A stretch of 38,674 nt of DNA from JAYPEY01 sp047618185. GTDB lineage: Bacteria > Verrucomicrobiota > Verrucomicrobiia > Limisphaerales > JAYPEY01. The notes under the pieces are model-generated. The model was given only the letters and a program-made list of their open reading frames with translations. It was not told the origin of the DNA and did no database searches. The stretch's first letter is position 1. Each line of letters begins with the position of its first letter. The stretch covers positions 1-38,674 of the forward strand of contig JBLHKZ010000015.1 of the NCBI GenBank assembly GCA_047618185.1. Reading direction: 5' to 3'. Position numbers and translations under genes: made by a program. This document shows positions 24,862 to 32,477 of this stretch, piece by piece.

Positions 24862-25692
24862 TTAGAGTCTTCGGAAGTGAAAGCCGCCGTCGACGTTGAT
24901 GGTTTCGCCGGTGCTGAAGGGAAGGTAGTCACCGGCGATCGCCGTGACTGCCTTGCCGACGTCTTCAGGCGTTCCCCAGCGTCGGATCGGCGTCAGCCCG
25001 TCTTCAATCAGTTTCTCGTATTTTTCCTTCACCGGCGCGGTCATGTCAGAGGCGATGATGCCGGGGCAGACTTCGAACACATTGATGCCGTGGTCGGCCA
25101 GACGCGTCGCGAAGAGTTTGGTCATCATGCCCAGGGCGGCCTTGCCCATGCAGTAATCCGCGCGATTGGTGGAAACGGCGTAGGCGCTGATCGAGGAGAT
25201 CGTGACGATCTTCGGGCGGTAGGGAGCCTCCTCGGAAGCGGACGCTTCCTGACGCGCCGACATCTGTTCGATCATCCAATTGGCGGCGAGTTGGCTCAGA
25301 AAGAAGGGGCCCTTCAGATTGGTTGCCATGAGCCGGTCGAAGTTTTCCTCTTTGGCTTCGAGAATATCGTCGCGGCCGATCGAGGTGATGCCGGCGTTGT
25401 TCACCATCAGGTCGAGCCGGCCGAACGTTTCTTTCGCGAAATTAATGAGCCGGCGGCGGTCGGCGTCGATGCCCACGTCGGCCTGGCAGGGCTCCACGCG
25501 GACGTCGTGGCCCGCAGCTTTGCCGGCGGCGCCGCAGAGGGCGGCGGTTTCTTCGGCTCCGGCGAGGCTGCCGTTGTAGTTGGCGACGATGTCGTAGCCG
25601 GTCCGGGCGAGTTCAATCGCGATGCCGCGGCCGATGCCTCGGGACGCGCCGGTGATGATGGCGACGGGATTCGTGTGGTTGGGCGATTCCAT
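24862..25692 (-). CDS. SDR-family NAD(P)H-dependent oxidoreductase (3-ketoacyl-ACP reductase-like)
   Basis: From the ATG at 25692 (MESPNHTNPVAIITGASRGI) the protein has 276 residues; an in-frame ATG at 25755 would add 21 unlikely residues. It has the classical SDR signature: TGASRGIG (14-21) for the dinucleotide, NNAG (98-101), catalytic Ser in TISSISAYA (~167) and YxxxK as YCMGK (Tyr180, Lys184), and an FSTGETINVDGG C-terminus. It resembles FabG-type reductases, but placement with a GH88-like hydrolase and an OYE-type reductase points to a sugar substrate, not fatty acid synthesis (inference). It is the first gene of the minus-strand group and is divergent from lgt. Confidence 0.85.
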   Translation of the reverse strand: MESPNHTNPVAIITGASRGIGRGIAIELARTGYDIVANYNGSLAGAEETAALCGAAGKAAGHDVRVEPCQADVGIDADRRRLINFAKETFGRLDLMVNNAGITSIGRDDILEAKEENFDRLMATNLKGPFFLSQLAANWMIEQMSARQEASASEEAPYRPKIVTISSISAYAVSTNRADYCMGKAALGMMTKLFATRLADHGINVFEVCPGIIASDMTAPVKEKYEKLIEDGLTPIRRWGTPEDVGKAVTAIAGDYLPFSTGETINVDGGFHFRRL

Positions 25693-25832
25693 GAGGGAGA
25701 CTTTAGGAATTTCGTTGAAATAAGGAAAAGACAATTCCTGGTTCCTTCGGGACATGCGAACGGCGCCGGATTTCGGAACTGTTCCTCATTCGGGCCAAAG
25801 TGAGCCGCTCACGAAAGCATTCGTGGGTTTCT

Positions 25833-25861
25833 TTGACTCCGCGAAGGAACGCGCATAAGTT
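25833..25861 (+). promoter_or_regulatory. Candidate promoter of lgt (TTGACT-17-TAAGTT)
   Basis: TTGACT (25833-25838) and TAAGTT (25856-25861) are separated by 17 bp. The predicted transcription start falls at or next to the ATG at 25870, implying a leaderless or nearly leaderless mRNA. The -35 match is good and the -10 is weak (3 of 6). Confidence 0.35.
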
Positions 25862-25869
25862 CCCGCGCG

Positions 25870-26661
25870 ATGGATCCAGTCGCATTTAGTTTCGGTTCGC
25901 TCAGCATTCACTGGTACGGGGTCTGCATGGCCGCGGCGGTGTTGCTGGGTATGTGGACCGCAAGCCGGCGGGGAATGCGCGAGAAGATTCATCCTGACAC
26001 CGTCTATGACATGTCGCCGTGGATCATCATTGGCGCGATCGTTGGAGCTCGCTTGTTGTTTGTGGTCACTTATTGGGATCAGAAATTCGCGGGCAAACCG
26101 TTCATGGATATTTTTGCGATCCGCACGGGCTTCGTTTACTACGGGGGATTTATCGCCGCCTCGGCTTCAGTGATATGGTTTTGCCGGCGTCGGAAACTTC
26201 CGATTTGGAAAATAGGCGACGTGTTGGCGCCGAGTGTGGCGCTGGGGCACGCGTTGGGTCGGATCGGCTGTCTGTTCACGGGTTGTTGCTACGGGAAGGA
26301 GTGCACGTTGCCCTGGGCGTTTGAATATCCAGCGATCTACGAGCATCTGCATGGCCGCGCGATTCATCCGACCCAGATTTACGAATCGCTTTTGAATTTC
26401 GCGCTCTATGGGGGATTGGTTTGGCTTTATCGACGAAAGAAATTCGACGGGCAGGTGTTTGCGACCTACCTGGTGGCCTATGCGATTATTCGTTCGTTTG
26501 TGGAGATGTATCGCGGGGACTACAAGGATCACCAAATCGTGGGTTTCCTTACGCCCGGGCAACTGGTGAGCGTGTTGATTGTCACCGCTGGCATTGTGTT
26601 ATTCTTGAAACTGCCGAGACGGATCGCGCCCGCGCATCCGGAGACTGAGGCGGCAAAGTGA
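25870..26661 (+). CDS. lgt: Prolipoprotein diacylglyceryl transferase
   Basis: Lgt transfers the diacylglyceryl group from phosphatidylglycerol to the lipobox cysteine of prolipoproteins in the inner membrane, the first step of lipoprotein maturation. The 263-residue protein has the usual length and about seven hydrophobic helices. Diagnostic motifs are the N-terminal SLSIHWYGVCMAAAVLLG, FVYYGGFIAA (~88-97), the signature HALGRIGCLFTGCCYG (127-142, in the Cys-rich form common outside proteobacteria) and HPTQIYESLLNF (166-177), followed by RSFVEMYRGD. There is no clear Shine-Dalgarno. It is followed after 12 bp by the pseudouridine synthase gene, so the two are probably one transcript. Confidence 0.95.
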   Translation: MDPVAFSFGSLSIHWYGVCMAAAVLLGMWTASRRGMREKIHPDTVYDMSPWIIIGAIVGARLLFVVTYWDQKFAGKPFMDIFAIRTGFVYYGGFIAASASVIWFCRRRKLPIWKIGDVLAPSVALGHALGRIGCLFTGCCYGKECTLPWAFEYPAIYEHLHGRAIHPTQIYESLLNFALYGGLVWLYRRKKFDGQVFATYLVAYAIIRSFVEMYRGDYKDHQIVGFLTPGQLVSVLIVTAGIVLFLKLPRRIAPAHPETEAAK

Positions 26662-26673
26662 GGCGGTTAATTT

Positions 26674-27627
26674 ATGTCTGAGCATCGCGAAACATTTGTA
26701 ATTGAAGAGACGCTTTTGAACGAGCGACTGGACGTCTGGCTCAGTTCGAAGTATCCGGAGGTTTCGCGAGGGACGATTGTGCGGTTGATCAAGGATGGGG
26801 AGATTCGGGTGAATGATCAGCAGGTAAAGCCGAATCACCGCCCGCGCGTGGGCGAATCGGTCTCCGTGCATTTTCCGCCGCCGAAGACGCCCAACGTGAA
26901 GGCGGTGGAGATTCCTTTGGAAATTCTTTACGAGGATGGCGATCTCCTCGTGATCAACAAGCAGCCTGGGCTGGTGGTTCACGCGGCCTCGGGGGAGGAG
27001 GAGGATACCCTCGTCAACGCGCTGCTTCATCATTGCGACGGTCAGCTGAGCGGCATCGCCGGGGTGGCCCGGCCGGGCATCGTGCACCGGCTGGACAAGG
27101 ACACCAGCGGATGCATTGTCTCGGCGAAGAACGATCCGACCCATCTGGAGTTGAGTCGGCAATTTCATGATCGCGAGGTGGAGAAGTTCTACTACGCGAT
27201 CACCTGCGGCGCCGTGCCGAACGCCGGGGGAGAGATCGACGCGGAAATAATGCGTCATCCGAATCATCGTCAGGTGATGACCGTGGCCAGCGGGGGCGAC
27301 GGCAAACCCGCCCGGACGAGTTATCGCGTGTTGCGGCGTTTGCGGGGGGCGACCTGGGTCGAGGCGCAAATCCACACGGGACGCACGCATCAGATCCGGG
27401 TGCATTTCAAGCACCTTGGCTGTCCGCTGGTCGGGGATCCGATCTACGCGAGGAGGCCCAACAAGGCTCTGATAGAGGAAACGGGTTTTTCAGCGAAGCG
27501 GCAGATGCTGCATTCGGCCTCGCTTACGATTCGCCACCCGGGGAACGGCGAATTGATGACGTTCAAGGCGCCGCTGCCGAACGATTTCAGGGAAGCGTTG
27601 GCGAAGCTGGACAAGGACGCCGCCTAG
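26674..27627 (+). CDS. RluA/RluD-family 23S rRNA pseudouridine synthase
   Basis: This 317-residue protein has an N-terminal S4 RNA-binding domain (NERLDVWLSSKYPEVSRGTI..., ~16-80) and the RluA catalytic domain. The active-site motif is GIVHRLDKDTSGCIV, with catalytic Asp141. Other family blocks are LVINKQPGLVVHAA, the GRTHQIRVHF motif and GDPIYARR. The HRLDKDTSG form and S4 domain make an RluD-like enzyme, which modifies helix 69 of 23S rRNA in well-studied bacteria, the best guess; RluC-like specificity cannot be excluded. It is 12 bp downstream of lgt, with a purine-rich GAGGCGG between. The 260 bp after it (27628-27887) hold no recognisable gene. Confidence 0.92.
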   Translation: MSEHRETFVIEETLLNERLDVWLSSKYPEVSRGTIVRLIKDGEIRVNDQQVKPNHRPRVGESVSVHFPPPKTPNVKAVEIPLEILYEDGDLLVINKQPGLVVHAASGEEEDTLVNALLHHCDGQLSGIAGVARPGIVHRLDKDTSGCIVSAKNDPTHLELSRQFHDREVEKFYYAITCGAVPNAGGEIDAEIMRHPNHRQVMTVASGGDGKPARTSYRVLRRLRGATWVEAQIHTGRTHQIRVHFKHLGCPLVGDPIYARRPNKALIEETGFSAKRQMLHSASLTIRHPGNGELMTFKAPLPNDFREALAKLDKDAA

Positions 27628-27887
27628 TCGGACGAGGCGCGTCCGTCATTCGCGCAGTAGATCCATCGGTTGGCCAAACTAGACCTCGCACACTATGAGG
27701 CATGGGCGGGATCTGTATTGCGGGGGCTGTCGGCGGTCCATGCGCAGCTTTCGCCGAACGGCGAAGCGATAAGAAAAAAGGGGATTGGATTGCCCGTGGC
27801 AATTGGCTGCGGCTGCTCGGAACGACACAGCTGCGCTCCTCTTCACGCGCCCGGCTGTGCCGCCTCGAAGGGGAAGAATCGGCGGCC

Positions 27888-29726
27888 TCAGACCAAGGCC
27901 GGCTCTTCGATCCGCATGGCGCGGACTTTGGCGATGCGCTTGCGCTCGTGCTCCTTGAGGACTTTCTTGCGAAGTCGCAGGCTCTTGGGCGTGGCCTCGA
28001 CGTATTCGTCGGACTTGATGTACTCCAGCGAGCGTTCGAGGCTCAGGCGAAGCGGCGGCTCGAGCATGATTCCTTTGCCGTCGCCCTGGGAGCGGAAGTT
28101 GGTGAGCTGCTTGGCGCGGGTCGGATTGACCGGGAGGTCGTTGTCGCGGGCGTGTTCGCCGACGATCATGCCCTCGTAGACCTTTTCGCCGGGGGCGACC
28201 ATGATGCGTCCGCGCTGCTGAATCAAGTCGAGGGCGTAGGACGTGATCGTGCCGTTTTCCATGCTGACCAGGGAGCCGTTCTTGCGCGACTCGATCTCGC
28301 CGCGGTCGGCGCCGTATTCGTGGAACAGGTGTCCCATGACGCCCGTGCCGCGAGTCAGGTTGACGATATCCGTTTCCATGCCGATGAGGCCGCGCGTGGG
28401 GATGAACGCTTCAATGGTGATGCCGCTTGCGTGATGATCCATGTTGGTGATGTCGGCCTTGCGGCGGGCCAGGACCTCCATCACGTCGCCGAGGTATTCC
28501 TGCTCAACCTCGACGTAGAGCTTCTCGATCGGCTCCTGCAGTTTGCCTTCCTTGTCGCGGCGGAAAATGACCTCGGGCCGGGAGACGAGCACTTCGAAGC
28601 CTTCGCGGCGCATTTGCTCGACGAGCACGGCGATCTGCATTTCGCCGCGTCCACTGACTTCAAAGATATTCGGAGCCGAAGTGGTTCCGACGCGCAGGGA
28701 GATATTGGTGAGGGTCTCTTTTGTGAGCCGTTCGAAAATATGACGGGCGGTCAGCAACTTGCCCTCCAGTCCGGCGAGCGGACCGTCGTTGACGGCGAAT
28801 TCCATGTGAATGGTCGGCGGATCCACCGGCATATAAGGGAGGGCTTCGGAATCAGGATCGAGCGTCAGTGTTTCCCCAATGGACATCTCGTCGATGCCGG
28901 TGATGCCGATGATGTCGCCGGCAAAGGCTTCCTGAATCTGGATGCGCTTGAGGCCTTCGTGATGGTAGATCGCGCTGACTTTGCCCTTGCTCGTCGTGCC
29001 GTCGCCTCGTTTGCAGAAAATGGGGACGTTGGCCTTGATCGAGCCGCCCAGAATCTTGCCGAAGCAAATCCGGCCCAGATAATCCGAGTAATCGAGGTTC
29101 GCGATCAGCATCTTGAATTCCTCGCCGGTCGTGGCGACGGGCGCGGGGGTGTGCTCGATAATCGCGTCGTAGAGCGGAACCATGTCGACGGCTTCGTCCT
29201 CCATATTAAGCTTGGCGACGCCGGTTTTTGCGGAGGTGTAGACCACCGGGAAGTCGAGTTGCTCGTCGGTCGCGTTCAGGGACATGAACAATTCGAAGAC
29301 CTGGTCCAGCGCCTTGTGGGGGTCGCAATGATCGCGGTCGATCTTGTTGACGACGACGATCGGCTTGGCGCCGGCTTCGAGCGCCTTTTTCAGAACGAAG
29401 CGGGTCTGGGCCTGCGGACCGTCAAGGGCGTCGACGACGAGGAGGACGCCGTCGATCATGTTCATGATGCGTTCGACCTCGCCGCCAAAATCGGCGTGGC
29501 CGGGGGTGTCGACGATATTGACGTGGAAATCCTTGTATTTGAAAGCGGCGTTTTTGGCCTTGATCGTAATGCCCTTCTCACGTTCGAGGTCCATGGAGTC
29601 CATGACCCTTTCGGCGACTGCCTGGTTGGCGCGGAAGAGGCCGGATTGTTGCAGCAGACAATCGACGAGAGTGGTTTTCCCGTGATCGACGTGCGCGATA
29701 ATTGCGATGTTTCGTATGTGTTCCAT
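27888..29726 (-). CDS. typA: Translational GTPase TypA/BipA
   Basis: This 612-residue ribosome-binding GTPase affects 50S assembly and stress adaptation. The start at 29726 (MEHIRNIAIIAHVDHGKTTL) is the standard one for the family; an in-frame ATG at 29777 only adds non-conserved residues. GTPase motifs are clear: P-loop AHVDHGKT (11-18), GITI (switch I), DTPGHADFGGEVERI (G3), VVNKID (G4). The length and the C-terminal TypA-specific domain (ending HERKRIAKVRAMRIEEPALV) are normal. It is single and convergent with the rluD-like gene. The 96-bp upstream spacer separates it from the LamG gene on the same strand. No oddity was seen. Confidence 0.97.
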   Translation of the reverse strand: MEHIRNIAIIAHVDHGKTTLVDCLLQQSGLFRANQAVAERVMDSMDLEREKGITIKAKNAAFKYKDFHVNIVDTPGHADFGGEVERIMNMIDGVLLVVDALDGPQAQTRFVLKKALEAGAKPIVVVNKIDRDHCDPHKALDQVFELFMSLNATDEQLDFPVVYTSAKTGVAKLNMEDEAVDMVPLYDAIIEHTPAPVATTGEEFKMLIANLDYSDYLGRICFGKILGGSIKANVPIFCKRGDGTTSKGKVSAIYHHEGLKRIQIQEAFAGDIIGITGIDEMSIGETLTLDPDSEALPYMPVDPPTIHMEFAVNDGPLAGLEGKLLTARHIFERLTKETLTNISLRVGTTSAPNIFEVSGRGEMQIAVLVEQMRREGFEVLVSRPEVIFRRDKEGKLQEPIEKLYVEVEQEYLGDVMEVLARRKADITNMDHHASGITIEAFIPTRGLIGMETDIVNLTRGTGVMGHLFHEYGADRGEIESRKNGSLVSMENGTITSYALDLIQQRGRIMVAPGEKVYEGMIVGEHARDNDLPVNPTRAKQLTNFRSQGDGKGIMLEPPLRLSLERSLEYIKSDEYVEATPKSLRLRKKVLKEHERKRIAKVRAMRIEEPALV

Positions 29727-29822
29727 TACGGTGGATTTTTCCAATAAAGCCGCGCAATGTGGTGGCGCGGGAAGCAAAGGTCAAGGACGCCGTGGAAAAA
29801 GTTTTGCAATGATCGCCGTCGA

Positions 29823-30758
29823 TTATCTGTGCGCTTTGACGAACGAATTCAGATCGGCGCGTTGCTTTCCGTTATTCCGCAAAGCATAAATCGATTGCAC
29901 CTCCTTGGCCGACAGAGCGCGGTCGAAACACATCAGATCGTCGAAGAGACCGATGTAGTTGAGCCCGATCAGGATCCGGCTTTCTTCGTCATCTTTCCAG
30001 GTCCAGGTTTGGTTCCAGCCCTCCAGGTCGCCGACATGTTTGCCGTCGAGGTAGAACGAAGCGACGCCATCCTTCGTGCCGGTGTTGAAGCGCTTCCATG
30101 TGAAGCAGACGTGGGTCCATTTCTCGCTGCCGAAGGGCGGGTTCTTCACTTTTACCAGGGGGCGGTCGTCTTCGGAAATGTCGTTCACTTTCTTATTCTC
30201 CGGATTCCACGCGGCGAAGTCGGCAAAGGCTCCGAGTCGGAAATCACGCGGGTCGCCCTCTTTGTCGAAGTCGACGAAGAAGGAGCCGTCGTTCCATTTG
30301 CGGGTGGTGATCTGGATCGGATCGCAGTAGCCCGGTTCGAGGTCTTTTTCCGGATCGAGCCGCAGCCAGGCGGAAACCGAGCCGCTCCAGTTCTTTTTGG
30401 AGTAGGGGAGATTCGTGTCGGCCTTGTAGAAAATCCATTTGGAGTTGCGCTTTGTGAAGCGGAGGGCGCCGCCGGAAAGTCCCTTGCCGGGTTCGAGCTT
30501 CGTGAGGTCGTCGGTCAGCAATCCCGGCTTGGAGGTCCACGTCGGTTTGGTGGCGGTGCGTGTGAACAGGCGCGGATCGCCCTTGGCGAAGTCCGCGTCG
30601 GCGCCCTTGTCGAAGGAGGCGTAGAAGGTGAGGGATTTGAGAGCTTTGTCGAAGTCGGCCGCCGCGACGTTGGATGCGGCGCAGTCGAGGAGCGCGATTG
30701 CAAGGAGGACCAAGACGCGGACGGCCGTGTATGCCGAGGGGAGGAAACTATTTTTCAT
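29823..30758 (-). CDS. Secreted LamG/concanavalin-like domain protein
   Basis: This 311-residue protein has a signal peptide (VRVLVLLAIALLDCAASNVA) and a single LamG-type jelly-roll: LTFYASFDKGADADFAKGD at the mature start, GGALRFT, SGSVSAWLRLDPEKDLEPG, WTHVCFTWKRFNTGTKDGVA, SFYLDGKHVGDLEGW, ending IGLFDDLMCFDRALSAKEVQ. Such domains are common and highly expanded in planctomycete/verrucomicrobial secretomes, where they probably bind glycans. No catalytic domain is attached. Its start is 26 bp after the stop of the HGSNAT-like acyltransferase gene, so the two look co-transcribed. The ligand is unknown. Confidence 0.8.
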   Translation of the reverse strand: MKNSFLPSAYTAVRVLVLLAIALLDCAASNVAAADFDKALKSLTFYASFDKGADADFAKGDPRLFTRTATKPTWTSKPGLLTDDLTKLEPGKGLSGGALRFTKRNSKWIFYKADTNLPYSKKNWSGSVSAWLRLDPEKDLEPGYCDPIQITTRKWNDGSFFVDFDKEGDPRDFRLGAFADFAAWNPENKKVNDISEDDRPLVKVKNPPFGSEKWTHVCFTWKRFNTGTKDGVASFYLDGKHVGDLEGWNQTWTWKDDEESRILIGLNYIGLFDDLMCFDRALSAKEVQSIYALRNNGKQRADLNSFVKAHR

Positions 30759-30784
30759 AATCTGATTCGGTCGTGGGTCCGGGG

Positions 30785-32050
30785 CTAGATTCGGACGAAG
30801 AATTTATTACGATACATCCAGTAGCAAATCAGCCAGAACATCAAGCCAATCAGGTTGTATTGCACCAGCGGGGCGTTGGCTTCCCCGAGGAAATTGAAGG
30901 CCTCTTTGCCTAGATGGATCTGAAGCGTCTTTGCCGCCCAGGGCTTGAGCAATTGGGCCATGCTGTAGATGGCGATCGAATTCATTCCGACCACGACCAG
31001 CGGAAATGTCCAACGGCGGTATTTGAGCACATCGACGATGCCATAAAGAGCGGCGAGAATCAGACAACACCAGCCAGTCGAAAAGATCGCCCAGGACGGC
31101 GTCCAGATGCGTTTGACGATCGGGCATAACGTGGTCACGTGCAAAAGCTGGCCGACGATCAACCCGGCGACACCCGCAATGGCCAGCGCCCGTAGTTTCT
31201 TTTTGTTTGTAAAACGGGAGCGAAGCAGTTCCCCGCACATGAGTCCAAAGATCATGGTCGCGAGGGAAGGGAGGAAATTGAGAGTTTGGTAGCCGCCGCG
31301 ACTGTGGGTGAACGGTTGTGCTTGAGGCAGCCAGTTCAGGGCGGTTTGGTCTATTGCGTGACCGACGTTGGCGTTCTTGTGCCAGGATGGCCGGACGATG
31401 GCGACGTGATCGGCAGCCCATTCCGAAGAGACTCCGGCTTCGGGCGCTCCGTTAGGAAAATCGACGCCGGAATGGGGATATGCCACGTAGAGTAACCAGG
31501 TTGCCGCGAGAATGCAGCCAGCGGCGGTCGCCTGACGCACGAAGGATTGGCCCCACAGGAGAAACAAAAACGTGTAGCCCAGGCCGATCTGTGTGAGCAC
31601 GTTCATCATCGACCAACGGGTCGATTCCCCCCAGTTGGAGATCAGAAAAATGCCGAGGAAGATGAGAATGAATGATCGCGTGATGGCGTGGCCCAACATG
31701 CGGCGATAGGACTGGCCCGCTTGCTTGCGGCGCACGTAGGAGTAGGCCATCGAGACGCCGACCATGAACATGAACGACGGCTGGATGAGATCCCAGTAGG
31801 CGCAACCTACCCATTCGACATGGCTGAACTGGTATTTCACCGCGGCCCAGAAGGCCGAATCGGGATTCGTCTCCAGATGGTTTTTAGCGGTTTGGGCAAG
31901 GCCAAAACCGTTGAATGCCAGCGTGAGCATGATCAGCCCCCGATAGACATCGAGGGACAGAAGCCGCTGGCTGCGGGGATCGGGCGGCGGGTCGCTCCTC
32001 GGCGACGAAACCTCGAGCTCCTTGTCTGGCAGTTGCCCTGTGTCGCTCAT
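30785..32050 (-). CDS. HGSNAT-like membrane acyltransferase (DUF5009/DUF1624 type)
   Basis: This 421-residue protein has about ten hydrophobic helices. After a soluble N-terminus it has LLSLDVYRGLIMLTLAFNG, then IQPSFMFMVGVSMAYSYVRR and RSFILIFLGIFLISNWGEST, the characteristic blocks of bacterial relatives of heparan-alpha-glucosaminide N-acetyltransferase. The human enzyme moves an acetyl group from cytosolic acetyl-CoA across the membrane to terminal glucosamine; the bacterial proteins are mostly uncharacterised, with sugar or peptidoglycan acylation the usual inference. It lies in a minus-strand run between the histone-like gene (110 bp upstream) and the LamG gene (26 bp downstream). The pairing with a glycan-binding LamG protein suggests a shared envelope-glycan role. 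Confidence 0.82.
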   Translation of the reverse strand: MSDTGQLPDKELEVSSPRSDPPPDPRSQRLLSLDVYRGLIMLTLAFNGFGLAQTAKNHLETNPDSAFWAAVKYQFSHVEWVGCAYWDLIQPSFMFMVGVSMAYSYVRRKQAGQSYRRMLGHAITRSFILIFLGIFLISNWGESTRWSMMNVLTQIGLGYTFLFLLWGQSFVRQATAAGCILAATWLLYVAYPHSGVDFPNGAPEAGVSSEWAADHVAIVRPSWHKNANVGHAIDQTALNWLPQAQPFTHSRGGYQTLNFLPSLATMIFGLMCGELLRSRFTNKKKLRALAIAGVAGLIVGQLLHVTTLCPIVKRIWTPSWAIFSTGWCCLILAALYGIVDVLKYRRWTFPLVVVGMNSIAIYSMAQLLKPWAAKTLQIHLGKEAFNFLGEANAPLVQYNLIGLMFWLICYWMYRNKFFVRI

Positions 32051-32160
32051 GGGTTGGATTTATCCGAACGACGGGGCAGCGATCGGCGCCGCGTGCTCGC
32101 GTGTCGCCGATTCAGTCTGGCTGGCAGTTCGGTCCGTTGGACGGACCGTGCGCGAACGTC

Positions 32161-32337
32161 TCAGTCCGCTTGCTTCTTGCCTTGAACGTCGGTGCGGATG
32201 TCCTGGGCGAGAGCTTTGACCGCCTGCATGCCTTTGCGGATGCGAGTGCCCGCCGCGTTGTTGCTCTTGCCGTAAAACTTGTCGAAGTCATCCGCCAGAT
32301 CAGCGACCAGAGTTTTGAGCTGTTCGTATTTTTCCAT
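32161..32337 (-). CDS. Hc1-like histone H1 family nucleoid protein
   Basis: This is a 58-residue protein starting MEKYEQLKTLVADLADDFDK, followed by FYGKSNNAAGTRIRKGMQ and a helical, basic end (VKALAQDIRTDVQGKKQ). The pattern, especially the NAAGTRIRKGMQ..K segment, is that of the small histone H1-like (Hc1) proteins of Verrucomicrobiota and Bacteroidota, which presumably bind DNA and compact the nucleoid. The start at 32337 is preferred over an in-frame ATG at 32430 because that ATG lies at the predicted transcription start of the promoter at 32434-32462 and its extra residues do not fit the family. No Shine-Dalgarno is visible; the predicted 5' leader is about 90 bases. Confidence 0.85.
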   Translation of the reverse strand: MEKYEQLKTLVADLADDFDKFYGKSNNAAGTRIRKGMQAVKALAQDIRTDVQGKKQAD

Positions 32338-32433
32338 AATTTTGCCGGTTAACGATTTTTCTGCACTGCGAGAGTGGAAACGACACGACAACGAACAAAC
32401 ATCCCCCGGCTCCCAAACTCTCGTGACCATGGG

Positions 32434-32462
32434 AAAATAGACAGTTGCCGGTCTTGCGTCAA
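32434..32462 (-). promoter_or_regulatory. Sigma-70-type promoter of the histone-like gene
   Basis: On the minus strand TTGACG (32457-32462) and TATTTT (32434-32439) are separated by exactly 17 bp, close to the sigma-70 consensus. A perfect 12-bp palindrome, GGCGCATGCGCC (32465-32476), abuts the -35 and could be an operator or the end of the upstream DUF1501 transcript. The start would be near 32427. Confidence 0.55.
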
Positions 32463-32477
32463 GCGGCGCATGCGCCT

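Noticed and set aside
27628..27887. Small minus-strand gene (71 codons) in the spacer after the rluD-like gene
   Set aside because: Pro/Arg/Ser-rich translation without hydrophobic core or known motif, and it overlaps the rluD-like 3' end; it looks non-coding.
27702..29747. 681-codon plus-strand open frame opposite typA
   Set aside because: It is the exact antisense of a clear typA gene, has no recognisable protein features and reflects GC-rich codon bias. Similar long antisense frames at 14141-15469 (opposite the VWA gene) and 36405-37994 (opposite the Gfo gene) were rejected for the same reason.
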